Assembly (NCBI RefSeq): GCF_000613865.1
Contig: NZ_BAJU01000005.1
Coordinates: forward strand, 1-64,000
Source of the DNA: Acetobacter okinawensis JCM 25146
GTDB taxonomy: Bacteria; Pseudomonadota; Alphaproteobacteria; Acetobacterales; Acetobacteraceae
DNA: 64,000 nucleotides
Direction of reading: 5' to 3'
Shown here: positions 9,080 to 18,695 of the stretch, one piece after another
How positions within the stretch are numbered: position 1 is the stretch's first letter
How the letters are laid out: every line of letters starts with the position of its first letter
The notes under the pieces: model-generated
The model's input: the letters and a program-made list of their open reading frames with translations, nothing else
The model's database searches: none
What the model was told of the DNA's origin: nothing
Translations under genes and position numbers: made by a program

Positions 9080-10508
9080 ACGTCGCAAGTCCATGCGCCC
9101 CCTCCCGCCCATACCAACGGGGGACCTTCCGGTTGTTGTTATTGCCGGTCGCCCGAATGTGGGTAAATCCACCCTGTTCAACCGTCTGGTCGGGCGTAGG
9201 CAGGCACTGGTGGCCGATACGCCCGGTGTAACCCGTGACCGCAAGGAGGGGGTTGCCCTTGTGCGTGGTCGCCACATCCGGCTGATTGACACGGCAGGGC
9301 TGGAAGAAGCCGCCCCCGACAGTCTGTTTGGCCGCATGCGCGCTTCCTCCGAAAGTGCGGTGCAGGAAGCCGACCTTATCCTGTTCTGTATTGATGCACG
9401 TGCCGGTGTGACCCCAACGGATGAGCATTTTGCCCAGTGGGTCCGCCGCCAGAACCGCCCTGTGCTGCTGATTGCCAACAAGGCGGAGGGGCGGCAGGGC
9501 ACTGCTGCTGCGCTGGAGGCTTACAGGCTTGGTCTGGGGGACCCGCTCGGCCTGTCCGCCGAGCATGGTGATGGCGTGACCGACCTGATGTGGGAAATTG
9601 CCGAGCGTCTGCCTGCCGACAAGCTCGGTCCCGAGGAAGAGGAGGACGAATGGGCCCCCGAACCGGAACTGACGGATGAGGAGGAAGTCCGCCCGACCGG
9701 TCCGCTCAAGGTTGCCATTGTCGGTCGCCCCAACGCGGGCAAGTCCACGCTGCTGAACACCCTTTTGGGTGAAGAACGTATGATTACCGGCCCCGAGCCC
9801 GGCCTTACGCGCGATTCCATTGCCGTAACGCTCCATGACGGGGACGATACGTTTGAAATTGTTGATACGGCTGGCCTGCGCAAAAAGGCTCGTATTGACG
9901 AAGCTCTGGAAAAAATGTCGGTCTCCGCTTCGATCGAGGCGCTCAAAATGGCGGAAGTCGCCGTGCTGGTGCTGGATGCAACACTGGGTGTGCATGAGCA
10001 GGACCTCCAGATTGCGCGCCTGATCGAGCGTGAAGGGCGTGCCTGCGTACTCGCGCTGAACAAGTGGGACGCGGTGGAAGACCGCACAGCCACGCGCAAG
10101 GCCATTCTGGACAGGTTGAGCATCTCGCTTGCCCAGATGCGGGGTGTGCCGGTTGTCACTTTCTCGGCTCTGACCGGCTCTGCCGTGCAAAAGCTGCTCC
10201 CCGCCGTGCGGGAAGCATGGACCGTGTGGAACGCCCGTGTCCCCACCGGCGCGCTGAACCGCTGGTTTGAGGAAATGCTTGAACGCCACCAGCCGCCTCT
10301 GGTCGATGGCAGGCGGCTCAAGCTGCGTTACATGACGCAGGTCAAGTCCCGCCCACCAACCTTTGTGGTGTTTGGCACACGTGCCGAGCAGATGCCTGAT
10401 GACTACAAGCGGTATCTGGTCAATGGCCTGCGTGAGGCGTTTGACCTGCCGGGCGTGCCCATTCGCCTGCAAACGCGTGGCACCAAAAACCCGTATGCGA
10501 ACACCTGA
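9072..10508 (+). CDS. der: Ribosome biogenesis GTPase Der (EngA)
   Basis: Der is an essential tandem GTPase needed for 50S subunit assembly. Both G domains are visible. The first has GRPNVGKST, DTPG and the NKAE switch to guanine (about residues 20-165). The second has GRPNAGKST, DTAG and NKWD (about 215-390). A linker rich in Glu separates them, and a KH-like C-terminal domain contains the stretch PPTFVVFGTRAEQMPDDYKR. The length of 478 is normal. The ATG at 9072 overlaps bamB; an ATG at 9093 is a possible alternative start. It ends the yfgM-bamB-der operon. Confidence 0.97.
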   Translation: MVERRKSMRPLPPIPTGDLPVVVIAGRPNVGKSTLFNRLVGRRQALVADTPGVTRDRKEGVALVRGRHIRLIDTAGLEEAAPDSLFGRMRASSESAVQEADLILFCIDARAGVTPTDEHFAQWVRRQNRPVLLIANKAEGRQGTAAALEAYRLGLGDPLGLSAEHGDGVTDLMWEIAERLPADKLGPEEEEDEWAPEPELTDEEEVRPTGPLKVAIVGRPNAGKSTLLNTLLGEERMITGPEPGLTRDSIAVTLHDGDDTFEIVDTAGLRKKARIDEALEKMSVSASIEALKMAEVAVLVLDATLGVHEQDLQIARLIEREGRACVLALNKWDAVEDRTATRKAILDRLSISLAQMRGVPVVTFSALTGSAVQKLLPAVREAWTVWNARVPTGALNRWFEEMLERHQPPLVDGRRLKLRYMTQVKSRPPTFVVFGTRAEQMPDDYKRYLVNGLREAFDLPGVPIRLQTRGTKNPYANT

Positions 10509-10523
10509 CCCCAACAGGTCAGG
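10504..10523 (+). terminator. Hairpin at the end of der
   Basis: A perfect 7-bp inverted repeat (CCTGACC/GGTCAGG, 6-base loop) overlaps the der stop codon. It is followed only by ATTTG, so it may be a weak or factor-dependent terminator. Confidence 0.4.
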
Positions 10524-10616
10524 ATTTGCACAAAAGGGCGTCTGCTGCGGCTTTGTCATGGGCTGGCAGGTCTGCCGCAGGCAGTATGGCGCCCCAACAA
10601 GGAGCCAGAGCCGAGC

Positions 10617-12011
10617 ATGACGCCCCCGCAGCCACAGCCCCCGACCCGCCAGCCAGCCCAGCCCAATGGTCTGCATGGCCCGGCCAGAAACTGGGCCATG
10701 CTGGCGGTATCGCTCTCGGTTTTTCTGGCGCTGCTGGACTACGCCATTGCCAATGTGGCCCTGCCCGACATTGCGCGTGACCTCAGGGCCTCGTCCTCCT
10801 CGTCCATATGGATTGTCAATGCGTATCAGATGGCCAGTCTGGTTTCGCTGCTGCCACTGGCGGCCCTTGGGAGCCGGGTAGGGTTTGCGCGGCTGTGCCG
10901 GGCGGGGATTCTGCTCTTTATGGTGGCATCACTCCTGTGTGCCACGGCTACCAGCCTGCCCGTGCTTGCTGGAGCGCGGGTGTTGCAGGGCATTGGTGGC
11001 GCCTGCATCATGAGTGTGAACATCGCTCTGGTGCGGTTTATCTACCCGCAGGCGGAAATCGGGCGCGGCATGGCGCTGAATGGTCTGGTCGTGGCGTTAG
11101 GCGTAGCACTTGGGCCAACGGCTGCTGCGGGTATTCTTACCTTTGCCTCATGGCCGTGGCTGTTCTGGATCAATCTGCCTTTGGGGGCGGTCGCACTTGG
11201 CATGGCGTTTTATGCCCTGCCTAACACGCCCCGTGCTGCCCATATGCCCGACATAACAGGCAGCGTGCTGTGCGTGGTGGCTTTTGGAGCCTGCGTTATG
11301 GGTGGGGATGGTCTGGCCCATGCCCAGAACTGGGTGAGCGCACTGCTCCTGCTGGCCTGTGGGCTTATGGCGGGCGCGTGGCTGGTGCGGCGTGAGGCGC
11401 ATCTGGCGCAGCCCATTATGCCGGTGGACCTTTTGCGGCGGCCCGATTTTGCGGTGGCGTTCCTGACCGGGTTCTGCGGTTTTGTTGCTTCCAATTTCTA
11501 CATCGTGTCCATGCCCTTTACCTTGCATGACGCATTGGGCCTTAGCTCGGCCCAGACCGGGCTGCTCATTACGCCGTGGCCTATTGGCATTATCCTTTCC
11601 GCCCCGGTTATCCGCCGGGTGGCGGACCGGATTTCGGCCGGGGTTCTGTCTTCCATTGGGCTGGGGCTGACGGCTTCGGGCTTTTTTCTGCTTTGGCAGC
11701 TGCCAGCCCACCCTGCATTGTGGGATATTGCATGGCGTACCGCTCTTGCTGGGTGGGGGTTTGGGTGTTTTCAGCCCCCCAACAACAGAGCGATGATGGT
11801 TGCCGCCCCCCTGCACAGGGCTGGTGGGGCCAGTGGCATGGTACAGGTGGCCCGTCAGGCCGGGCAGACGGTGGGGGCCATGGGTGTGGCCGCCTTTTTT
11901 ACCTTCTGGGCCAGTGGCGCTAACCGTGAGTGCCTGTTGGTGGCGGGGTGTGTTGCCCTGTTTGCAGCACTGCTGAGTGCCAGCCGCCTGCTGGTGGGGC
12001 GGGCGGCATAG
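10617..12011 (+). CDS. MFS multidrug efflux transporter (DHA2/EmrB type)
   Basis: This 464-residue inner-membrane protein belongs to the major facilitator drug:H+ antiporters. The first helix carries LALLDYAIANVALPDIARDL, the D-x-x-I-x-N-V-A-L-P motif typical of the EmrB/QacA group. WIVNAYQM and the motif B/C-like stretches RVLQGIGGACIMSVN and LGPTAAAGILTF follow. Hydrophobic segments run to the C-terminus, suggesting 13-14 helices. No membrane fusion partner (EmrA) lies beside it, so it probably acts alone. It starts 108 bases after der. The substrate is unknown. Confidence 0.88.
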   Translation: MTPPQPQPPTRQPAQPNGLHGPARNWAMLAVSLSVFLALLDYAIANVALPDIARDLRASSSSSIWIVNAYQMASLVSLLPLAALGSRVGFARLCRAGILLFMVASLLCATATSLPVLAGARVLQGIGGACIMSVNIALVRFIYPQAEIGRGMALNGLVVALGVALGPTAAAGILTFASWPWLFWINLPLGAVALGMAFYALPNTPRAAHMPDITGSVLCVVAFGACVMGGDGLAHAQNWVSALLLLACGLMAGAWLVRREAHLAQPIMPVDLLRRPDFAVAFLTGFCGFVASNFYIVSMPFTLHDALGLSSAQTGLLITPWPIGIILSAPVIRRVADRISAGVLSSIGLGLTASGFFLLWQLPAHPALWDIAWRTALAGWGFGCFQPPNNRAMMVAAPLHRAGGASGMVQVARQAGQTVGAMGVAAFFTFWASGANRECLLVAGCVALFAALLSASRLLVGRAA

Positions 12012-12030
12012 TGTGCTGGAGTAATCAAGG

Positions 12031-13121
12031 ATGAAAACATGCCTTGTTTACCGTGACAGGATTTTGCCTGCTTCCGAGCATGCGTTCATGCGCAGGCAGT
12101 ATATGGCCTTCAGCCGTCTCAAACCCTTCTGGGTTGGCTGTCACCGCGACAACCCTCCGGCTGATCTGACCAGCACCATGCGTATTATTGGTGAGGGGCA
12201 TGTGCTGGGTGGGTTGCAGCGGCTGGTGTTCCGGCAGATGGGGTGGGGCGCAGGGTCTGCCGTGGCTGATCTGGCACCTGTTGTGGTGCATGCCCAGTTT
12301 GGCCGGGGTGGCGCTTTGGCGCTCCCCATTGCCCAGCAACTGGGGTTGCCGCTGGTTGTAACGTTCCATGGTGGGGACGCTTTTAAGGAGCGGCATTACA
12401 CCAGTAGTTTTCCTCCCCCCATTTTTCAGCGCCGGTGGCAGGCGCTGGTGGCGTATAGCTCCGTGTTTATTTGTGTCTCTGATGGGGTGCGGGATAAGCT
12501 GGCTGAGCGTGGTGTGCCAGACCATAAGCTGGACGTGCTCAACATTGGTACGGAAGATGTGCCCCCAGCGCGTGGACCATTCGACCGGCTGGTGTTTGCC
12601 GGGCGGTTTGTGGAAAAAAAAGGTCTGCCCGTTCTGCTGGACGCCCTGCGTCTTCTGGCGGCACAGGGGCTGACCCCACAGGTGGTTCTGGCGGGGGATG
12701 GCCCATGCGTGCGGCCATGGAGCAGTCTGCGGAGGGTTTGGAGCATGTCCGTTTTACCGGCTGGCTGGCAGCCGCGCAGCTACGTCAGCAGCTTGAGCAT
12801 GCCATAGCCCTTGTTGTGCCGAGCGTGCGCGCAGCAGGGGGCGACCAGGAAGGGTTGCCCAGTGTGGCGGCGGAGGCTTTGATGTGCGGTGTGCCAGTTG
12901 TGGCTTCGGCGGAGGCCGGGCTGGATGACGCCATGCTGGATGGTGGGGGCATGGTGGTGCCTGCGGGGAATGCGCAGGCACTGGCCGATGCCCTTGCCCA
13001 TGTGCTGCACACGGGGGTGCGTGCAGGTATGGGGCAGGCGGCGCGCAGGGTTGCGCGCGAGCGGCTTAGGGCGTCTGTCCAGTCCGTAAGGCTGGAGCAG
13101 CGCCTTTTGTCCGTGCTGTAA
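12031..13121 (+). CDS. Glycosyltransferase family 4 (frameshifted)
   Basis: This GT-B glycosyltransferase has 363 residues once corrected. The N-terminal half reads through VVVHAQFGRGGALALP and VTFHGGDAFKERHY. The C-terminal half has VFAGRFVEKKGLPVLLDALR and, after the break, VPSVRAAGGDQEGLPSVAAE, the conserved E-x7-E-like donor motif with EALMCGVPVVAS. The frame changes at about 12703, between GDGP and MRAAMEQ; adding one C to the CCC run restores it. It probably transfers a sugar from a nucleotide donor to a polysaccharide or lipid. It starts 19 bases after the MFS gene and converges with gshA. Confidence 0.85.
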
Positions 13122-14552
13122 TCAGATTTCGCTTTCAAGGAAAATGCGCGAGGCATCGCCCATCCACGGGCCGTAATAGCGCTCCAGCCAGTGTTCGGCC
13201 TGTGTGGGCGCACCTGCGGCAAGGGCGGTCAGGGGGGCAAGGTATACCCATTCGCTCGTCTGACTCTGCTCGTCCACCATATCGCGGTTTTGCAGGCCGT
13301 CCATGGAGATGGAGAGCATATGGGCCGCCAGATCGCGCACCGTGCCTTCCCCCCATGGTGTGTCCAGCCCCATCATGGGGACAAGCTCGCGCAGTTTGAC
13401 GTAGTCTTCCCACGGGTGGGCGCGCACCAGTTCCCATGCGGCCTCAAGGGCTGCATCATCATACAGCAGGCCGGTCCACAGGGCGGGCAGGGCCATCATC
13501 ATTTCGGGTGATCCGGCATCGGCCCCGCGCATTTCCAGGAACTGCTTGAGCCGCACATCGGGGAAGGCGGTTGTCAGGTGGTCCTCAAAATCGCCCAGCG
13601 TGGGGGTTACGTCCTCCAGCCCGTCCTGACGTTCCCCGTTCATCCATGCGCGGAAGGAGCGGCCCGCTACATTACGCATCCGGCCTTCACGCATGATGAA
13701 GTACATGGGAACGTCCAGCGCCCACTCCACGTAGCGTTCAAAGCCAAAGTCCTTTTCAAACACGCAGGGCGGCATGCCGGAGCGGGCGTTGTCCGTATCG
13801 GTCCAGACCCGTGCGCGGTTGGAGAGGAAGTTATTGGGTTTGCCCTCCACAAAGGGGGAGTTGGCAAACAGGGCCGTGGCTACAGGTTGCAGCGCCATGG
13901 AGACCTGCATCTTGCGCACCATGTCCTGCTCGGAGCCGAAGTCCAGATTGACCTGCACGGTACAGGTGCGCTGCATCATGTCCAGCCCCATGGTGCCAAC
14001 TTTGGGCATGTAGTCACGCATAATGCCGTAGCGGGTTTTGGGCATCCATGGCTGTGCGGCACGGGTGGCGGTGGGGTGGAAGCCCAGAGGGGCAAAGCCT
14101 AGCCCGAGTTTGCGCGCCAGCGGGCGTACGGAATCAAAATGGTTGCTCAGCTCTTCCGCCGTGTCATGCAGGGTGCGCAGCGGTGCGCCCGAGAGTTCGA
14201 ACTGCCCTGCAGGTTCGAGCGATATGGCGGCCCCGGCTGCTTCCCCCTGACCTTTAAGCCCGATGATGTTCCCCTCATCCAGCACGGAGGTCCAGTCATC
14301 GGGTTCGGATTTATGGAGGTTACGGAGCAGGGTTTCAATGCCCTGTGGGGCATAGGGCGGGGTGGCGTAGGCCGCGCCACCTGCCTGCGGGGCGTTGTCG
14401 CCCGCTATGGCTTCGGGGCGGATAAAGCCGAATTTTTCGTGTTCTGTGCCTATGCGCCACGCATCACGCGGTTTGCAGCCCTGTGCCAGCACGTCGACAA
14501 GCTGTGCAATGGAATGGATGGGCGTTGTGTCTGAGGCGCCGGGGTTGGACAT
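13122..14552 (-). CDS. gshA: Glutamate-cysteine ligase GshA (plant/alphaproteobacterial type)
   Basis: GshA joins glutamate and cysteine to gamma-glutamylcysteine with ATP, the first step of glutathione synthesis. The 476-residue protein has the class 3 signature GTEHEKFGF near the N-terminus, then ISLEPAGQFELSGAP, MMQRTCTVQVNLDF and FSPFVEGKPN-like elements. The open frame extends 70 codons further upstream, but homology starts at MSNPGASD, so I use the ATG at 14552. It lies 61 bases after rsmE on the same strand and is probably co-transcribed. The partner gshB is at 50.7 kb. Confidence 0.93.
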   Translation of the reverse strand: MSNPGASDTTPIHSIAQLVDVLAQGCKPRDAWRIGTEHEKFGFIRPEAIAGDNAPQAGGAAYATPPYAPQGIETLLRNLHKSEPDDWTSVLDEGNIIGLKGQGEAAGAAISLEPAGQFELSGAPLRTLHDTAEELSNHFDSVRPLARKLGLGFAPLGFHPTATRAAQPWMPKTRYGIMRDYMPKVGTMGLDMMQRTCTVQVNLDFGSEQDMVRKMQVSMALQPVATALFANSPFVEGKPNNFLSNRARVWTDTDNARSGMPPCVFEKDFGFERYVEWALDVPMYFIMREGRMRNVAGRSFRAWMNGERQDGLEDVTPTLGDFEDHLTTAFPDVRLKQFLEMRGADAGSPEMMMALPALWTGLLYDDAALEAAWELVRAHPWEDYVKLRELVPMMGLDTPWGEGTVRDLAAHMLSISMDGLQNRDMVDEQSQTSEWVYLAPLTALAAGAPTQAEHWLERYYGPWMGDASRIFLESEI

Positions 14553-14613
14553 GAGGTTTTCTGTATCCCAAAAAACAGCCTTGCGGTCGTGGGGCAAGAC
14601 AGGAGCAATTGCC

Positions 14614-15387
14614 TTATTGTGATGAAACGGTGGCAGAGCGCAAGCCATTGCCCAGCAGGGCCAGCCCCGCCACCACGGCTGTATCGGCCCGCAACACCAG
14701 CGAACCAAGGGAAAACGGGGCAACAAAGGGGCGCTGGAGCAGGGTCTGGCATTCGGCCTCACTCAGCCCACCTTCCGGCCCGATCAGGAGTCCGTCGCCT
14801 GCGCGTACCTGCGGGGGCGTGTGGGTGGGTTCCGCCGTGCGCTCGCCCAGCCGCTCAATGGCGGCAAACAGGGTGCTGCTCTGCGGCCACTGCCCCAGCA
14901 GGGTGGGCAGGGTCTGCACCGGGGCTATGGTGGGTATGTCCAGCCGCTCGCATTGTTCGGCGGCTTCCACCGCTATGGCGTGCAGCCGTTCGGGGTTGAC
15001 GCGGTGCGTGTTGGTGCGCTCGCTCACAAGAGGGAGAAACGTGCTGACCCCCAGCTCCGTACCCATGCGGATGACCAGATCAGTAGCATCGCGCTTGAGC
15101 AGGGCAAAGGCCAGTTGCAGCGGCGGGCAGGGCTGGGGCGGGCGGATCTGGCGCTCAAGGGCCAGACTGCCCCGGTCTTTGCGAATGTCGGCAATGCTGG
15201 CCAGCCACTCGCCCATACCTGCGTGGAAGACGCGCACCTGATCGCCTGCTTTCCTGCGCAGGACGGTGCCAAGGTAGCGGGCCTGCTCGGGCGGGATCGG
15301 GCAGGTTGCACCTGCATTTGGCACCGGCACAAGGGCTGGGTCCACATACAGGCGGGGGAGGCGGGAGAGGCCATTCATGCCGGTCAT
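14614..15387 (-). CDS. rsmE: 16S rRNA m3U1498 methyltransferase RsmE
   Basis: RsmE methylates U1498 of 16S rRNA using S-adenosylmethionine. The 257-residue protein has an N-terminal PUA-like part (residues about 1-80) and a C-terminal SPOUT (trefoil-knot) domain. Knot signatures LLIGPEGGLSEAE and LGSLVLRADTA are both present, as are RSERT-like elements (LVSERTNTHRV) that contact RNA. The length is typical. It is divergent from ubiA and heads an apparent rsmE-gshA unit. Confidence 0.94.
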   Translation of the reverse strand: MTGMNGLSRLPRLYVDPALVPVPNAGATCPIPPEQARYLGTVLRRKAGDQVRVFHAGMGEWLASIADIRKDRGSLALERQIRPPQPCPPLQLAFALLKRDATDLVIRMGTELGVSTFLPLVSERTNTHRVNPERLHAIAVEAAEQCERLDIPTIAPVQTLPTLLGQWPQSSTLFAAIERLGERTAEPTHTPPQVRAGDGLLIGPEGGLSEAECQTLLQRPFVAPFSLGSLVLRADTAVVAGLALLGNGLRSATVSSQ

Positions 15388-15556
15388 TTATCCTGCATCT
15401 GCTCACGTAACGGAAGAACAGGCCCGGTTTACGCACGAAACACCCGGTTTTGCAAAGGCAGGCGTGGTGGGGAGGTTATGGCGCGCGCCGGTTTGTGGCA
15501 TAGGGGGCTGCGCACCATGGTGTGTGTTGTCCCTGACCAGAGGCTTTATCAGAATC

Positions 15557-16474
15557 GTGTCTGCTTCCCCCAGCCATACCGACATCCGGGTTACGGGATG
15601 GATCGCCCGCCTTCCTCCTTCCCTGCAAGGCTATGCATTGCTGGCGCGGCTGGACCGGCCTGTGGGGACGTGGCTTTTGTGGCTCCCCGGCATGTGGGGT
15701 ATTCTGTTGCCACAGGGGGTTGCTCCCATGGAGCGGCTGCGCCTGATTGCCCTGTTTGGCATTGGTAGTCTGGTCATGCGCTCTGCTGGCTGTGTTGTGA
15801 ATGACATGTGGGACCGTGATATTGACCGCCAGGTCGCGCGCACGGCGGGGCGGCCACTGGCCTCCGGGGCGTTGAGCATGGGGCAGGCTGCGGGCTTTTT
15901 GCTCCTGCTGTTGGCCATGGGGCTGGGCGTGCTGGTGCAGCTTAATGCCCTGTCGTGGGTGCTGGGTGTGTCTTCTCTGGTGCTTGTGGGTCTTTACCCG
16001 CTGGCCAAACGGTTTACGTGGTGGCCGCAGCTTGTCATGGGGTTTACCTTCGGTTTTGGTGCTCCCATGGGGTATGCGGCTGCGGCAGGGCAACTGGCAT
16101 GGGCGCAGGCTGCCCTTTATGCTGCCACGATTGTCTGGCAGCTTGGGTTTGATACGATCTACGGCTTTCAGGACATGGAAGATGACGCGCGGATAGGCGT
16201 TAAATCCACATCGCGCCTTATGGCAGGGCGGGCACGCTCCTTTATAGGAGTGTGTTACGGGCTGACGGTTGTGCTGCTGGCAGGTGCTGGCCTGCTGGTC
16301 GGGGCTGGTGTGCTGTTCTGGCCCGCTCTGTTGCTGCCCGCTATTTTGTTCTGGCGGCAGGTGGTGGCGGTTAACCCGGCCAAACCGGCTTTGTGTCTTG
16401 CGCAGTTCCGGGCCAACCGCGAAATCGGGCTGACTATTGCGCTGGCGCTTGCACTTGGGTTGCTGGCTGTTTGA
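15557..16474 (+). CDS. ubiA: 4-hydroxybenzoate polyprenyltransferase UbiA
   Basis: UbiA prenylates 4-hydroxybenzoate, the committed membrane step of ubiquinone synthesis. The protein has about nine hydrophobic helices. Its two Mg2+-diphosphate motifs are NDMWDRDID (residues about 82-90) and DTIYGFQDMEDD (about 195-206). I choose the GTG at 15557 (305 residues) because this gives the usual length and the hydrophilic lead-in before LARLDRPVGTWLLLWLP-like sequence. The frame stays open for a further 60 codons upstream without family similarity. COQ9 at 31.3 kb serves the same pathway. Confidence 0.92.
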   Translation: MSASPSHTDIRVTGWIARLPPSLQGYALLARLDRPVGTWLLWLPGMWGILLPQGVAPMERLRLIALFGIGSLVMRSAGCVVNDMWDRDIDRQVARTAGRPLASGALSMGQAAGFLLLLLAMGLGVLVQLNALSWVLGVSSLVLVGLYPLAKRFTWWPQLVMGFTFGFGAPMGYAAAAGQLAWAQAALYAATIVWQLGFDTIYGFQDMEDDARIGVKSTSRLMAGRARSFIGVCYGLTVVLLAGAGLLVGAGVLFWPALLLPAILFWRQVVAVNPAKPALCLAQFRANREIGLTIALALALGLLAV

Positions 16475-16532
16475 TGTTGTTGCGTTTTTTGCTGGCACCA
16501 AGGGCTGGCAGTCAAGGTGAGATGCCACGATC

Positions 16533-17201
16533 ATGAAGACTATTTTCCGCGCGGTTGCGCCGTTGTGCGCCAGTCTGGCCCTGTTTGCAGGGGTTGCCCA
16601 TGCACAGGATGCGGGTGGGGCAGAGGGGCAGGGCCTTGCGGCATCTGCTGTTGTACCTGCACGTCTTTCCACCTCCGATCGGGCATGGGTGGCCAAAATC
16701 GAGCAGGCACTCAACCGTTCGCTCACGTTTGAGGCGCATATTCAGCAGATAGATGCCGAGGGCAAACGCACAACCGGCACGGTCTGGATGAAGCGCCCCG
16801 GACAGATGCGCCTTGCTTATGACCCGCCATCGCCTCTGCTGTTGGTTGCCAGTCAGGGCAAGGTCGTGTTCCGCGATAATCAGCTGGACCAGACTTCGGT
16901 CATTCCCATGGACCGCACACCGCTTGGGCTGCTGCTGGCCCAGCATGTCAGCCTGTCCGATGGGGTGGTCGTGACTGCGTTCCGCCACGAAGGCGGGCTG
17001 GTTGCGGTCAAGCTGGTGCGGACCGCCCAGCCGGGGGATGGCAGCCTGACGCTGGTTTTTTATGAAAACCCGCTGGCCCTGCGGTCATGGAGCGTGGTGG
17101 ACGCACAGGGGCGCGAGACCCGCGTGACCCTGTCGGACGTGCATCCGGGAGCAGACATTCCCGCAAGCCTGTTTGACCTACCTGCTCAGCCGGAAGACTG
17201 A
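16533..17201 (+). CDS. lolA: LolA-family outer membrane lipoprotein carrier
   Basis: LolA ferries lipoproteins through the periplasm to LolB or the outer membrane. The 222-residue precursor has a Sec signal peptide (cleavage after AGVAHA). The mature part fits the LolA half-barrel: FEAHIQQIDAEGKRTTGTVW, MKRPGQMRLAYDPPSP and FRDNQLDQTSVIPMDRTPL. These correspond to the family's F-x-Q, RPG-x-hR and D-x-D-x-x-Q motifs. A purine-rich ribosome site precedes the ATG. It sits 58 bases after ubiA and may share its transcript. It provides the route for the BamB and BamE lipoproteins in this window. Confidence 0.87.
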   Translation: MKTIFRAVAPLCASLALFAGVAHAQDAGGAEGQGLAASAVVPARLSTSDRAWVAKIEQALNRSLTFEAHIQQIDAEGKRTTGTVWMKRPGQMRLAYDPPSPLLLVASQGKVVFRDNQLDQTSVIPMDRTPLGLLLAQHVSLSDGVVVTAFRHEGGLVAVKLVRTAQPGDGSLTLVFYENPLALRSWSVVDAQGRETRVTLSDVHPGADIPASLFDLPAQPED

Positions 17202-17341
17202 CGTTTGGGTGCAGGCGTGGCCGAGTCTGCTGCAAACAGACCCACTGGAAAAACAGGGGCCGCATGGCGATATAAAGGCCAGCATGATGGATTGGGGGAT
17301 AGTGGGGGGATGAACGCCATGACCACACGGCACAGAAGAGT

Positions 17342-18685
17342 ATGACGGGGGAGGACCTGTTTGGCGCTGCACCGCCACCGCAGGAGGATACTCCCGCGCG
17401 TGCCGGTGGCAGACCCACCCCGACCCAGCCGCTGGCGGACCGCCTGCGCCCGGCCTGTCTGGCTGATGTGGTGGGGCAGGGGCACCTGCTGGGGCCGGAG
17501 GGCACACTGACCCTTATGCTTGAGCGCGGCACTCTGCCCAGCCTGATCCTGTGGGGTGGGCCGGGGGTCGGCAAGACCACCATTGCCCGCCTGCTGGCAC
17601 AGGCGGCTGGGTTGCGGTTCATGCAGATTTCGGCCGTGTTTTCGGGTGTTGCGGACCTTAAAAAAGCGTTCGATGCGGCGCGCAAGCTCGCTCAGGGCGG
17701 GATTGGCACGCTTTTGTTTGTGGATGAGATCCACCGCTTCAACCGCGCGCAGCAGGACGGTTTTCTGCCCGTGGTGGAGGATGGCACCGTTGTGCTGGTG
17801 GGAGCCACGACAGAAAACCCCTCCTTTGCACTCAACTCGGCTTTGCTCTCACGCTGTCAGGTCATGGTGCTGAACCGGCTGGATGACCCAGCGCTTGAGG
17901 CCCTGCTTGTGCGCGCGGAGGAGGAGACAGGCCACCCCCTGCCCCTTACGGAGGACGGCCGCGCCACCCTGCGCGCCATGGCGGATGGGGATGGTCGCTA
18001 CCTGCTGAATATGGTGGAGCAGGTGCTGAGCCTGAAGAACACAAAACCGCTGGATGCGCAGGCGCTGGCCCGGTTGCTGGCCAAAAGGGCCATTCTGTAT
18101 GACCGGGACCGCGAGGAGCATTACAACCTTATTTCCGCCCTGCACAAATCACTCCGCGGGTCGGACCCTGATGCAGCCCTGTACTGGTTTGCCCGTATGC
18201 TCGAAGGTGGGGAGGACCCGCGTTATCTGGCCCGCAGGCTGACCCGGTTTGCAACCGAGGATGTGGGGATGGCCGACCCTAACGCGCTCCCGCTGGCCGT
18301 GGCTGCGTGGGAGACGTACGAGCGGCTGGGCTCCCCCGAGGGTGAACTGGCTCTGGCCCAGCTTGTGGTGCACCTTGCCACTGCCCCCAAATCCAATGCG
18401 GCTTATAAGGCGTATGGCGCAGCGCGGCGTGCGGCCAAGGCGACGGGCAGCCTTATTCCCCCCGCGCATATTCTCAACGCCCCCACCAGGCTGATGCAGG
18501 ATATTGGCTACGGCAAGGGGTATGAATACGACCACGATGCGGAGGAAGGCTTCTCGGGGCAGAATTATTTCCCCGATGGTATGCGCCGCCAGACCTTTTA
18601 TAATCCAACAGGTAGAGGCTACGAACGGGAGGTTAAACACAGGCTGGAAACATGGTCCCGCTTGCGGGAACGGCGCCAGTCGTGA
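17342..18685 (+). CDS. rarA: Replication-associated recombination protein RarA (MgsA)
   Basis: RarA is an AAA+ ATPase that acts at stalled replication forks with SSB. The 447-residue protein has Walker A GGPGVGKTT (residues 72-80), Walker B LLFVDEIHRF (about 123-132), sensor 1 around GATTENPSFALNSALLSRC, and the C-terminal MgsA tetramerisation region with HYNLISALHKSLRGSDPDA and YPDGMRR-like sequence near the end (YFPDGM). The length and all motifs match the family. It starts 140 bases after lolA, and 10 bases separate it from the pseudouridine synthase, so the two are likely one operon. Confidence 0.95.
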   Translation: MTGEDLFGAAPPPQEDTPARAGGRPTPTQPLADRLRPACLADVVGQGHLLGPEGTLTLMLERGTLPSLILWGGPGVGKTTIARLLAQAAGLRFMQISAVFSGVADLKKAFDAARKLAQGGIGTLLFVDEIHRFNRAQQDGFLPVVEDGTVVLVGATTENPSFALNSALLSRCQVMVLNRLDDPALEALLVRAEEETGHPLPLTEDGRATLRAMADGDGRYLLNMVEQVLSLKNTKPLDAQALARLLAKRAILYDRDREEHYNLISALHKSLRGSDPDAALYWFARMLEGGEDPRYLARRLTRFATEDVGMADPNALPLAVAAWETYERLGSPEGELALAQLVVHLATAPKSNAAYKAYGAARRAAKATGSLIPPAHILNAPTRLMQDIGYGKGYEYDHDAEEGFSGQNYFPDGMRRQTFYNPTGRGYEREVKHRLETWSRLRERRQS

Positions 18686-18695
18686 ATATCAGCGC

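Noticed and set aside
9039-10676. 545-codon minus-strand open frame opposite der
   Set aside because: Der is unambiguous on the plus strand; the opposite frame has no recognisable domain.
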